A stretch of 60,000 nt of DNA from Owenia fusiformis (lineage: Eukaryota > Annelida > Polychaeta > Sabellida > Oweniidae). The stretch lies in assembly GCA_903813345.2 (NCBI GenBank), contig CAIIXF020000003.1:21716931-21776930 (forward strand), in the 5' to 3' direction. Shown here piece by piece: positions 38,901 through 50,629 of the stretch. How positions within the stretch are numbered: the first letter of the stretch is position 1; each line of letters begins with the position of its first letter. Below the pieces are notes generated by a model. That model searched no databases, was not told where the DNA came from, and saw only the letters and a program-made list of their open reading frames with translations. The translations under genes and the position numbers were made by a program.

Positions 38901-41161
38901 TTGATTTGTATGAGAGCGGATCTGTTGTCATGCTTTACTTAAGATGCGAGTGTTTGTTTGTGTTTTTTATTCCATTCTTTTTAATTTATTTATTTGGAAA
39001 ACATCATATTTAAAATACAAAGGAGATAAAACATATAATGCATAAAAGCAACTAAAACATGCATACAACCATTGTGCTAAGTGCATAATGCATATGCCCC
39101 ACAAGGAGAGTTGCAATTGGTGGTTGCAGTTTGCCACAACGTTATTAAAACAAACTATTCCCATCGCTACAAAAGTAGGGACAGACAAAACGCCTACTCT
39201 GTATATATATATATATAACATTGCGATTACAAACATCTTGATTCAAAAGGTTTATATATGCCTTGTCCCCACCTTTCATGGTCCGGGCGAAGGCCAAAAC
39301 ATCCTGTTCTGGACTTTAAATTTCTTTCTCATGAAAAGACATTTGTATATAAAATTTGGATCATTGATAATTCACTTGTATTTGTGTTATGAGAAAAACA
39401 ATAATTTTTCTGAGTTGAATCGTGGCCATTTTGAATTCTGCAGTCATTTTGAAACTTTCAATTTGAGCTGATTTCTTTACCATAATATGGCATCAGGATA
39501 TACAATTTGAACCAAATTTGTCAACCGATATTTGAGCTGCTTGAGCTGCTAGTTATTTAAGATTCTTCCTCAAGCCTCCATCCATGATAAGGCACAAGCC
39601 TATGTTTGAACCAAATCCGTCGACCGTCAATCGTATTTGACTTTTCGTTCGGACACAGGATCGGAAAACGAATGAACAGACGAACGGACAGATGACTTCT
39701 CGCTTCTCTTTATCCATTATACGGACTTCGTTTGGTGGGATTATATGTTTTCAAGGAATAAACATATTTGAGAAGTTGACTCAACCAACAAACGGAACAA
39801 ACAAGTTCTATTAACTTAAATAGAAAGATGTCAGGTTAATCGTAAACGCATAATTTACAAAGCGCTATCGTTTCGTGTAGTTTCGTCCAGTACAAAAGAA
39901 CTACGATTGGATTAGGAGCCTTTCTTCTAGAGTTAATAACCTCTCAATTATTTAACTATACCGTAAAAAAGATTACCGAAACTATAAACGACTAGTGTAT
40001 GTTACTTAACACAAAAGCGTGTACGGGGTAACGAAAACCAGATTCTCAGAATCTACGGCGGGCATCAACTTAAATATTATTGGCCTATCAGATTTCCCAA
40101 TCGATTGGAAAACTGGCAAAACATTAAACCTCCTTACAGAAATGCTCAATTTGCGCTATAGAAACATTATTCTTTTTCAAATAGAGATTTCAAAAGAATT
40201 GATAAAGAGTCATCATACTGCACTGTTGGGAGCTATTTCAAATGATTTTTAAAGAGTGCTCAAAGAGGTCGATATACACTGATTTGAAATAAAAGGTACA
40301 TTGATATTAAACACAGATAAACATAAAGCATTGACATAGAAGAGATATGGCAAAAATAACACATTAAAGTTTTTTTACAAAAGGACCGTTAAATTGCTGA
40401 AATATTTTGGGAAACCCAAAATTGGATTTTCAAAGGTTGTAGGTTGTATCTAAAATGATTGAAAAGGTTCAAAAGTATTACCGATACAAAAGGAATTGAC
40501 GGAGATGAGAACCCACGTGTAGTCTTGAAGAAAACGTTTCGACCTAAATACGGCCTTATGGTGTCTAACATACGTATATATTTAAAATATGGTATAAATC
40601 GTGAACTTTTGGAGCCCCATTTACGTGATGTATAAATTGATCACTGGCGTCTCCAATATACAGTCAGACAACAATGAAACTCCGTATTGAATAGAATATT
40701 TGATACATTTATGCATGACCTTTTCAGTGACCCCTGGAATCTTATCAAAAGGACTGTGTTGAAATAATAAAATGTCAACTTTGGAACGATATAATGGATT
40801 CAGTTGCATAATTATTGGACGAATACACATGGCTATAGGCCACCTGGTAATACAATCCAGACTATATAGATATATAGGGCTATTTACATATGTAGCAGAC
40901 ACCAAGCGGAGTACACAGGCATCTGCAGAGTAAACTAGAGAAACAATACAATTTATAGGACCAACAAAGAACATTTTTCGAATTTTGTCAATGTAGTCTG
41001 CCATCTAAAAGTTGAGTAGTCATCTAAGTTTGAGCAGCCATCGACAGCCCATCTATAAGTTGTTACTAAACCATATGCGGCGATTCCAAGACTCAGGTAA
41101 AAATAATATTTAGCCCCTTTAGTGGCACGTAATATTCAGTGAGTTTAATGCATGGCAATGT
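35901..41161. other. Long non-coding stretch
   Basis: No supportable gene over about 5 kb. It contains a TCCGTCCGTCCG block at 38308-38322 followed by CAATAACTCAAATACGG, which looks like a dispersed repeat end, and a (TA)n run at 39201-39216. Open frames at 39088-39471 (plus) and 40621-41004 (minus, 127 codons from ATG) show no family features. Confidence 0.45.
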
Positions 41162-41476
41162 CGGCGTCAACGTAGATATAGACCGTACTACATATGGTCC
41201 GATAGTCCTGGAAAATATGGTCTGGGACTATATTTTCTAGAATAACAAAGACCTATGGACTATAATTCACATTAAATTATATTTAGTCCGGTTGCTGGAA
41301 CTGAATGTCCGGGTGGACTATGATTTCCAAATCATGGTCTCTTTAATGTATTTACAGTCCGTCAGTGTATATAGTCCGGGGTTATATAGCAATACAGAAA
41401 ATATAGTCCTAGGATGTATGGTCTCCAGGACAATATATTCCACGATTCAGGGGCACTATATTTACTCTGACACCGG
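41162..41476. mobile_element. Short TIR element, copy 2 (family shared with 15735-15928)
   Basis: The left end CGGCGTCAACGTAGATATAG and the right end, complementing to CCGGTGTCAGAGTAAATATAG, form about 20-bp terminal inverted repeats. The interior is dense in ATAGTCC / GGACTAT motifs in both orientations. It shares both ends and the GTCCGGGGTTATAT block with copy 1, in inverted orientation. It is longer than copy 1, which appears internally deleted. Confidence 0.75.
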
Positions 41477-41834
41477 TTTGTGAACTTTTATTTTAAGTAC
41501 AGCTGGACTATTTTTTTCTTATCAATGAACATAATGTGATATAACCTGATAGGTCATTACTACTCCAACTGTCATAAAACCTGACATGGCTATGACATAG
41601 TATTAACTCCACACGATGCATTAAGTGTGTCACTTGGACTTCTTCATTGGCATTTTAGAAACGCACGCTGGAAGCTGATTATGAGAGAAGGCTAGAATTA
41701 ATGAGACAATACCCGATGCATTGTATTTTGGTAACTACATGTAAGTACTTAGCGTGTATTTGTATTGCAAGTAATTGAAGATGTGCCAAGTACACCCGTA
41801 TATATTGTATAAGACATGGATATGTTTCAAGGTC

Positions 41835-43070
41835 AACAATGTGAGGATGTGTTAAGCTCACCCAAATTATGATATATGTACGTATGTTACACCTGAAAAT
41901 GTAATGTGCTAAAGTAGCTCACCCATATACACCTGGGGATATGTTAAGGTCACCCATGTGCGTATGCACCCTGACAATTGGATATGTGTGAAAGCCACCC
42001 ATGCATGCACTTTATTACACCAGGAGATATATTAAGGCCACCCATGCATGTACTGTATTACACCCGGGGATATATTAAGGCCACCCATGCATGCACTTTA
42101 TTACACCAGGAGATATATTAAGGCCACCCATGCATGCACTTTATTACACCAGGAGATATATTAAGGCCACCCATGCATGCACTTTATTACACCAGGAGAT
42201 ATATTAAGGCCACCCATGCATGTACTGTATTGCACATGGAGATGTAAATATATTAAGGCCACCCATGCATGCACTTTATTACACCAGGAGATATATTAAG
42301 GCCACCCATGCATGTACTGTATTGCACATGGAGATGTAAATATATTAAGGCCACCCATGCATGCACTTTATTACACCAGGAGATATATTAAGGCCACCCA
42401 TGCATGTACTGTATTGCACATGGAGATGTGTTAAGGCCACCCATGCTTGTACTGTATTACACCAGGTGATGTATTAAGGCCACCTTTGTATGTACTGTTA
42501 CATCTGAAGATGTGACAAGACCACCTATATATGCACTGTGTTACACCTGGAGATGTATTAAGGCCACACATGCATGTACTGCATTACACCCGGTGATGTA
42601 TTAAGGCCATCCATGTATGTGCTGTTACACCTGAAGATGTGTTAAGGCCACCCATGCATGTACTGTATTACACCCGGGGATGTGTTAATGCCACCCATGC
42701 ATGTACTGTATTACACCCGGTGATGTATTAAGGCCACCCATGCATGTACTGCATTACACCCGGTGATGTATTAAGGCCGCCCATGCATGTACTGTATTAC
42801 ACCTGGAGAGATGTGCTAAGGCCACCCGTGTATGTCCTGTATTACACCTTGAGATAAGTTAAGCCCACCCATTTGTGTATTGTATTACACTTGGAGATGA
42901 GTTAATTAGGTCACTCATGTATGCACTGTATTACATTTGAAGATGTATTAATTGGGTCACCCATGCATGGTCTGTATTACACCCGGGGATGTATTAAGGC
43001 CACCTGTGTATGTACTGTATTACATCTGGAGATAAGTTAAGCCCACCCATTTGTGTATTGTATTAAACTT
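41835..43070. repeat. Satellite array, diverged 43-bp-type units
   Basis: Units of the form ACCCATGCATGYACTNTATT, then ACACCNGGAGATGTATTAAG, then GCC, about 43 bp. They are strongly degenerate at the left edge and increasingly regular to the right. At 42190-42420 two unit types alternate as a dimer with a 92-bp period (a GCACATGGAGATGTAAATAT unit and a TTACACCAGGAGATATATT unit). Confidence 0.9.
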
Positions 43071-46070
43071 GGAGATGTGTTAATTAGGTCATCCATGCAT
43101 GTACTGTATTGCACTTGGAGAAGTGTTAATTAGGTCATCCATGCATGTACTGTATTGCACTTGGAGATGTGTTAATTAGGTCACCCATGCATGTACTGTA
43201 TTGCACTTGGAGATGTGTTAATTAGGTCACCCATGCATGTACTGTATTGCACTTGGAGATGTGTTAATTAGGTCACTCATGCATGTACTGTATTGCACTT
43301 GGAGATGTGTTAATTAGGTCACCCATGCATGTACTGTATTGCACTTGGAGATGTGTTAATTAGGTCACCCATGCATGTACTGTATTGCACTTGGAGATGT
43401 GTTAATTAGGTCACCCATGCATGTACTGTGTTGCACTTGGAGAAGTGTTAATTAGGTCACCCATGCATGTACTGTATTGCACTTGGAGATGTGTTAATTA
43501 GGTCACCCATGCATGTACTGTATTGCACTTGGAGAAGTGTTAATTAGGTCACCCATGCATGTACTGTATTGCACTTGGAGATGTGTTAATTAGGTCACTC
43601 ATGCATGTACTGTATTGCACTTGGAGATGTGTTAATTAGGTCACCCATGCATGTACTGTATTGCACTTGGAGAAGTGTTAATTAGGTCACTCATGCATGT
43701 ACTGTATTGCACTTGGAGATGTGTTAATTAGGTCATCCATGCATGTACTGTATTGCACTTGGAGATGTGTTAATTAGGTCACCCATGCATGTACTGTATT
43801 GCACTTGGAGATGTGTTAATTAGGTCACCCATGCATGTACTGTATTGCACTTGGAGAAGTGTTAATTAGGTCACCCATGCATGTACTGTATTGCACTTGG
43901 AGATGTGTTAATTAGGTCACCCATGCATGTACTGTATTGCACTTGGAGAAGTGTTAATTAGGTCACCTATGCATGTACTGTATTGCACTTGGAGATGTGT
44001 TAATTAGGTCACCCATGCATGTACTGTATTGCACTTGGAGATGTGTTAATTAGGTCACCCATGCATGTACTGTATTGCACTTGGAGAAGTGTTAATTAGG
44101 TCACCCATGCATGTACTGTATTGCACTTGGAGATGTGTTAATTAGGTCACCCATGCTTGTACTGTATTGCACTTGGAGATGTGTTAATTAGGTCACTCAT
44201 GCATGTACTGTATTGCACTTGGAGATGTGTTAATTAGGTCACCCATGCATGTACTGTATTGCACTTGGAGATGTGTTAATTAGGTCACCCATGCATGTAC
44301 TGTATTGCACTTGGAGATGTGTTAATTAGGTCACCCATGCATGTACTGTATTGCACTTGGAGAAGTGTTAATTAGGTCACCCATGCATGTACTGTATTGC
44401 ACTTGGAGATGTGTTAATTAGGTCACCCATGCATGTACTGTATTGCACTTGGAGAAGTGTTAATTAGGTCACCTATGCATGTACTGTATTGCACTTGGAG
44501 ATGTGTTAATTAGGTCACCCATGCATGTACTGTATTGCACTTGGAGATGTGTTAATTAGGTCACCCATGCATGTACTGTATTGCACTTGGAGAAGTGTTA
44601 ATTAGGTCACCCATGCATGTACTGTATTGCACTTGGAGAAGTGTTAATTAGGTCACCCATGCATGTACTGTATTGCACTTGGAGATGTGTTAATTAGGTC
44701 ACCCATGCATGTACTGTATTGCACTTGGAGATGTGTTAATTAGGTCACCCATGCATGTACTGTATTGCACTTGGAGAAGTGTTAATTAGGTCACCCATGC
44801 ATGTACTGTATTGCACTTGGAGATGTGTTAATTAGGTCACCCATGCATGTACTGTATTGCACTTGGAGAAGTGTTAATTAGGTCACCCATGCATGTACTG
44901 TATTGCACTTGGAGATGTGTTAATTAGGTCACTCATGCATGTACTGTATTGCACTTGGAGATGTGTTAATTAGGTCACCCATGCATGTACTGTATTGCAC
45001 TTGGAGATGTGTTAATTAGGTCACTCATGCATGTACTGTATTGCACTTGGAGATGTGCTAATTAGGTCATCCATGCATGTACTGTATTGCACTTGGAGAT
45101 GTGTTAATTAGGTCACCCATGCATGTACTGTATTGCACTTGGAGATGTGTTAATTAGGTCACCCATGCATGTACTGTATTGCACTTGGAGAAGTGTTAAT
45201 TAGGTCACCCATGCATGTACTGTATTGCACTTGGAGATGTGTTAATTAGGTCACCCATGCTTGTACTGTATTGCACTTGGAGATGTGTTAATTAGGTCAC
45301 TCATGCATGTACTGTATTGCACTTGGAGATGTGTTAATTAGGTCACCCATGCATGTACTGTATTGCACTTGGAGATGTGTACATTAGGTCACCCATGCAT
45401 GTACTGTATTGCACTTGGAGATGTGTTAATTAGGTCACCCATGCATGTACTGTATTGCACTTGGAGAAGTGTTAATTAGGTCACCCATGCATGTACTGTA
45501 TTGCACTTGGAGATGTGTTAATTAGGTCACCCATGCATGTACTGTATTGCACTTGGAGAAGTGTTAATTAGGTCACCTATGCATGTACTGTATTGCACTT
45601 GGAGATGTGTTAATTAGGTCACCCATGCATGTACTGTATTGCACTTGGAGATGTGTTAATTAGGTCACCCATGCATGTACTGTATTGCACTTGGAGAAGT
45701 GTTAATTAGGTCACCCATGCATGTACTGTATTGCACTTGGAGATGTGTTAATTAGGTCACCCATGCATGTACTGTATTGCACTTGGAGATGTGTTAATTA
45801 GGTCACCCATGCATTTACTGTATTGCACTTGGGGATGTGTTAATTAGGTCACCCATGCATGTACTGTATTGCACTTGGGGATGTGTCAAGGCCACCCATA
45901 CATGTACTGTATTACACTTGGAGATGTGTTAATTAGGTCACCCATGCATGTACTGTATTGCACTTGGGGATGTGTTAATTAGGTCACCCATGCATGTACT
46001 GTATTGCACTTGGGGATGTGTCAAGGCCACCCATGCATGTACTGTATTACACCCGAATATGTGATAAGGC
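43071..46070. repeat. Satellite array, homogeneous 46-bp units with higher-order structure
   Basis: About 63 tandem copies of a 46-bp unit: ACCCATGCATGTACTGTATT, then GCACTTGGAGATGTGTTAAT, then TAGGTC. Copies differ at a few fixed sites: GATGTG or GAAGTG; ACCC, ACTC, ATCC or ACCT at the start; rare GCTTG for GCATG. These variants recur in blocks, giving multi-unit duplications (offsets of 506 and 1104 bp). The last units revert to the diverged type (GTGTCAAGGCC). It differs from the 43-bp family mainly by TTAATTAGGTC in place of TTAAGGCC. Confidence 0.96.
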
Positions 46071-46302
46071 CATCCATATGTTATACTTTAAGTTATTGAA
46101 TGATTTTAAGTGCAATACAGGATATATTCTGCTCGAGAATTCCGTATTTGAACGAGACGAAGTCGAGTGCCAATACAGAATATCGAGATCAATCAATCAG
46201 AAGGTTTCATTTTACAGATCATACGATAAATTTTAATGCAATTGTTGACTGTAGCTTCCATTAATCATCGCATTCTACAATACACTACAATACTAAAGGA
46301 TA

Positions 46303-47020
46303 GGTATCGATATGGAGAACTGAATTCAACAATGTTTTTCTCTTAAACCAATCATTGAAAACATTCTGTAAAAAACATGGTATTTTATGTAATGTTGACT
46401 GATTGACAACAACTTAATGCGAAAATTATTTAGAAATATTTTATATAACTGTTTTTGTTAACATTTTTTTGTTTTTTTAGTGCAGTTGTGTTTGCTCCTT
46501 TCTACCAATTCTTGAGAATGAAATAAAATGTCTTTCCGAACCTTGTTGGGACAAAATAGCATATACAACATGTTTTTAGACCTCTCAATATTAAAGCTAT
46601 ACAAAAGAATTTTTGGTTGATTTTAAAATAAGTATTCAAAAAATTAAAACAAATCCCCCCAAAATAGATAAAAATCAAGAAAAACCTTTTATTTCATTAA
46701 CAAGATACTTTTTAAATCAACCAAAATTTCCTTTGTACAATTACAATATTGAGAGACCTAAACATGTTGTGTTTATGTCGTTTTGTTCCAATGAGGTTCG
46801 GAAAGATGTTTCATTTCACTCTGGAAACATGATAGCAAGAACAAAACAAGTGTTTGATGTGTTTTTCAAAACAATAGATGAAAGTATGTATATCTATTTC
46901 AAATTATATTGTTACCATTCAAAAGATGGCCATTAAATTGACAATTTGTAAGATTTTCAGAAATTTTTGATGACTGGTTTAAGAGAAACGTGTGTTCAAA
47001 AAGTTCGCCATATCGATACC
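46303..47020. mobile_element. Foldback element with about 300-bp arms
   Basis: Nearly the whole 718 bp is an imperfect inverted repeat. The left begins GGTATCGATATGGAGAAC and includes TTCTCTTAAACCAATCAT, GTCTTTCCGAACCTTGTTGG and TTAGACCTCTCAATATT. The right reads the complements in reverse order to CCATATCGATACC. TA lies next to both ends (with one extra C on the right), so a TA target is possible. The centre is a short A-rich loop around 46620-46680. The 107-codon frame at 46613-46936 is the right arm and is not a gene. Confidence 0.88.
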
Positions 47021-47632
47021 CTATAGGAGTTATAGAAACTGGGAACTTCATTCAATTTACAATTTCGTGCAAATGTCACTGCTGAGAAGAAATGCTCGTG
47101 ATGAAAACATTTGAGAAATTGATGCGTTATTATAAACAGTCAAAGTTTATGTTTATGTGTACCTATGTTTATTAATATTATGACATATCCTTATGCTATT
47201 GAGGTGATAGTCGTCGCACTCTATCTTGATGATGTACAAGCCATTTATTAACATTCATTTACCGTTTACAGCATCAGGTTACACGTGTGGGATATGTTGG
47301 TGGGATTGGTATGAGTATTGACTTTGGCTTACCCCGAAAGTGGGCATCACAAAGGCAACATTCTAAAAAATAAACCAAAATATTCAAAAGTGAGACTCTG
47401 TTTGTTGCCCAATTAGGCCCCCTTTTGGGAATGTAATGGTATTTCCAAAAAACAAAATTTTTGCTCTGCCTTTGTCAGTTTCCAGGAGCAATTTTCTTGA
47501 ATGTAACGTCAATTACGATTCGCGAATTGACAATTTTTGATTTGTTGCATTAAATGCATTTCTTTCCAGGATATGGTGATCGAGTGTCTGATTGTACGTA
47601 TGACTGGCGATTGAAGCACCCCGATGACCGCT
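47021..47632. other. Upstream flank of the LRR gene
   Basis: Unique AT-rich sequence. The end (from about 47571) has an acceptor-like TTTCTTTCCAG and, at 47671, a donor-like AAAAAG|GTAATA. These could bound a non-coding upstream exon of the LRR gene. Confidence 0.35.
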
Positions 47633-47638
47633 TATAAA
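47633..47638 (+). promoter_or_regulatory. Possible TATA box for the LRR gene
   Basis: CTTATAAAGC about 295 bp before the ATG. A start site about 30 bp on would fall just before the donor-like site at 47671, so either the first exon is very short or this TATA is not used. Inference. Confidence 0.25.
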
Positions 47639-47927
47639 GCAGATACAGTCAGAATACAGTGACTTAAAAAGGTAATACAATAGTTTAAACTACTAAATCT
47701 ATCGTTTCAACTCTTTTTTCAGTTTTATTCCTGGAAAATTTTCGGTTGGCGCAATTAAATTTTTGAGGGTGACGAAGTCAATATTTCAGTATATAGTACT
47801 AATTACTGGCATTCTTGTCTCTGTTTTAACATTATCTATAATATTAATTGCACAATCTTGTTGTCTTTACATTTTCAGACTATCAGATTCAGTAGCCTTA
47901 ATTGCGACGCGCTGACCAATTTAGAAG

Positions 47928-49784
47928 ATGGCGAGACATAACATTGTCATATCCCTGTTGACAACGTTCGTGTTTTTTGTGCAACATATCAAAAAAGGAT
48001 CATTTCAAGATTTCGTCAACAACGATTGCTCATACAAATCCAAATTCAGTATGACTATTTTTGCTCTTGAAAACATTTACGACTGCAGTGAACGATCTCT
48101 CATCAGTGTCCCCGATCTGAGTCATGTGAACAATAACGTTAGCGTCATTGATTTGTCGAAAAACGCAATAACTCGTATCCCAACTGATGTGTTCAATGGG
48201 ATCCCAGATTCAGTTACAAAATTAGTCATATCGAATAATCCCCAATTAAAAACAATTGGCGATTATGCATTTAGGGGAACGAAAATAACTAGTTTGGTAC
48301 TGTCAAACAACGAAGCTCTGTCAACGATTGGTCGAAATTCCCTGCAGGGATTGCCAAATCTCAAAAACGTTGACTTATCATCTAGTGGTATTCAATTAAT
48401 AGCGCATGGGGCGTTCGATAATCTTACTCTGGATAGCATTAATTTAAAGGACAACAGGCTTGTCACAATTGGATCGATGACTTTCCCGAGATCACCAAAA
48501 TCGTTAGTTCTTATGTTGAATGATATTGAAAACATCGAGGCGGGTGCTTTTGGACCAGGGATCGAACACATCGTACTAAGTGAAAATCCCATAAAGAATT
48601 TGAACCCCGATGCGTTCAATGAAGCAGTGGATATAAGAAAACTCGATCTAGATAACTGTGACTTTGATGGAGCAATACCAGCACACATGTTTGACAAATT
48701 ATCTCAGCTTAAATCGTTAGATCTGAAAAATTCGAACTTGAGGAGAGTTTCAAATGGAACGTTTACTCCTTACATTGAGGTCTTGGACATCAGCACGAAT
48801 GACCTTAACGATGACGAGTTTGGGCACTCGCTTTCAGCTTTCACAGATTTGTCTAGTGTAAGGGAACTGACGCTTAACCATTGCAATTTGACCGAATCAT
48901 GGTTTGGGGTGACACCATATCTCAAGAACTTACACACATTAAGGTTACAAGGGAACAGAATTGCAGAAATCCAACCAGGTACATTCAGCACAAATAAACA
49001 ACTAGAGGTTATCATTCTCTCAGAAAACAATGGTATTGAGTTGCACGAGGGTGCTTTCAATGGTGTCGAAAGCTCGCTATTAATACTTGACATTAGCTCC
49101 TGTAATATGAACGAATTCCCAATTGAAGCTTTGAAGACACTCAGGGGCATGTCTGGGCTTAACCTGGGAGGTAACAACATTGTGGGGCTACCTCAGAAGG
49201 CATTCTCCAGGATGTCGATCAAGGGTAAATTGACATTGGATATATCGTATAATGGTCTCGTTTCTGTCCATCCACTCGCTCTGAAGAACATGGCGTTTCC
49301 AGTAAAACTAGTGATGAGCCATAACAACGTTAGTGATTTGACATTCGCAACGTCTTTATTGGATTCTCCTTGTACCACTGAAGGGTCGTGGATCTATGCG
49401 GCTTGGAATCCAATCAACTGTAATTGTAAACTTCATGATCTTTTACATTATACGAACATCAGATTTTCAGGAAAATGTGCATCTCCCGTGAATATCTCTG
49501 ACACCGACTTGAGACGATATCCCGGGGAAACGAGAGAGTACAAATACGATTATAAGTTTTTTGAGAAAGAAGGTACAAACTTTTGTGGAAAAAACACACT
49601 GAAACGATACAATTGTGATTGTTCTAAGGTATTAGAAAACTCAACTGACGTCGGCTATACAGAAATCCAATCACCCAAGTGCCTGAACCACAGAACATTT
49701 ATGTCCGGAACATCGACTGTCTCTCCGTCTCTGATTATGTCGACGATGATTTTAATTAATATGATAACGCGCAACTTAATTTAG
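47928..49784 (+). CDS. Secreted or GPI-anchored leucine-rich-repeat protein
   Basis: A complete 618-residue frame from ATG to TAG. An N-terminal hydrophobic stretch (ISLLTTFVFFVQ, residues about 8-19) looks like a signal peptide. A short cysteine cap follows (YDCSERSLISVP around residue 52). About 16 leucine-rich repeats fill residues 70-470, with the xxLxLxxN spacing clear (VIDLSKNAITRIPTDVF, TLRLQGNRIAEIQPGTF). A C-terminal LRR cap is recognisable by WNPINCNCKLHDLL (cysteines 498 and 500) with later cysteines at 517 and 553. The end, SGTSTVSPSLIMSTMILINM, has small residues followed by a hydrophobic tail without charged residues until the last positions, which suggests a GPI signal. No TIR, kinase or other cytoplasmic domain is present. 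The reading frame is intronless, but an acceptor (TACATTTTCAG) at 47870-47880 implies a spliced 5' leader with the exon starting at 47881. Such proteins usually act in adhesion or pattern recognition; the partner cannot be told. Confidence 0.92.
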   Translation: MARHNIVISLLTTFVFFVQHIKKGSFQDFVNNDCSYKSKFSMTIFALENIYDCSERSLISVPDLSHVNNNVSVIDLSKNAITRIPTDVFNGIPDSVTKLVISNNPQLKTIGDYAFRGTKITSLVLSNNEALSTIGRNSLQGLPNLKNVDLSSSGIQLIAHGAFDNLTLDSINLKDNRLVTIGSMTFPRSPKSLVLMLNDIENIEAGAFGPGIEHIVLSENPIKNLNPDAFNEAVDIRKLDLDNCDFDGAIPAHMFDKLSQLKSLDLKNSNLRRVSNGTFTPYIEVLDISTNDLNDDEFGHSLSAFTDLSSVRELTLNHCNLTESWFGVTPYLKNLHTLRLQGNRIAEIQPGTFSTNKQLEVIILSENNGIELHEGAFNGVESSLLILDISSCNMNEFPIEALKTLRGMSGLNLGGNNIVGLPQKAFSRMSIKGKLTLDISYNGLVSVHPLALKNMAFPVKLVMSHNNVSDLTFATSLLDSPCTTEGSWIYAAWNPINCNCKLHDLLHYTNIRFSGKCASPVNISDTDLRRYPGETREYKYDYKFFEKEGTNFCGKNTLKRYNCDCSKVLENSTDVGYTEIQSPKCLNHRTFMSGTSTVSPSLIMSTMILINMITRNLI

Positions 49785-49921
49785 ATAGGTGTTGTGGCTT
49801 GTATTATAATGGTGATTGTATTTGATTAATACCATTACCCTATTAATCATACCATGCACAATTTACAATCATATTTTCACTACATTTTTTATAAGTCAGA
49901 TGTAATACGTTAACTATAGAA

Positions 49922-49927
49922 AATAAA
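49922..49927 (+). promoter_or_regulatory. Poly(A) signal of the LRR gene
   Basis: AATAAA about 138 nt after the stop codon, followed by AT-rich sequence. The distance and position suit a short 3' untranslated region. Confidence 0.6.
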
Positions 49928-50629
49928 TATATTCTCTGCACTTAAAGGAGTAGTATGACCTTATAGATCCACTGTGCTTGAGAAGTACTCGTATGGCGTA
50001 TGCCAAAATAGATTTAAAATGATAACTGTAAAATATAACACCACACAATATATAATGTTGGACAATAGCTGTATTCATCGTTCTCTTATATATGGAATAT
50101 TTTCCAATTTACCAATTTTTTCCTCCTTCAGTGACAAACGCATTTATTATATCTTTTAACTTTCCAAGAATTAATCCGTGAGAGTCTACTGAAATTCTAT
50201 GCAAACTTTCATTCCATTCAAACTTCTGTAAGTATTAGTATAAATTATTTTATGAAGTGCCTGATATTTCAGATATATGAGTAATGGTACAGATGATTTA
50301 CGTTGACAGCAGAGAATGAGTAGATTGTCGGGATAGAATTGTTTTCGATATATAGATGGCATCATGTATGTTTATTCATAATACTATTATTATTATTATT
50401 CGATCAATACCAGCTTTCCCGGGGCATCGGATTACACTATTCAACTGAATATCTATCCTATACAGATAGGTTAAGCTACACGTTTCTTAGAGAAGTTGAG
50501 AGGTCAAGTTTATCCATTGGGGTCATAATATTCCACGTTCACGTACAAGTTATTTTAAAAAACGTGAAGCTTGACCTCCCCATTAAAATGAAAAGAAAAA
50601 CCGTAACCTCGAGTATGTACACCCTTACC
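49928..50629. other. Non-coding flank
   Basis: AT-rich unique sequence; no gene seen. A short ATT repeat lies at about 50383-50400. A frame at 50339-50659 runs into the next element and lacks support. Confidence 0.5.

Noticed and set aside
40621-41004. 127-codon minus frame from ATG
   Set aside because: No family features, no splice support, and long chance frames are expected somewhere in 60 kb.
41835-46070. CRISPR-like array
   Set aside because: Units are contiguous with no unique spacers, and the genome is animal; it is a satellite.
46613-46936. 107-codon plus frame
   Set aside because: It coincides with the right arm of the inverted repeat at 46303-47020 and has no homologous look.
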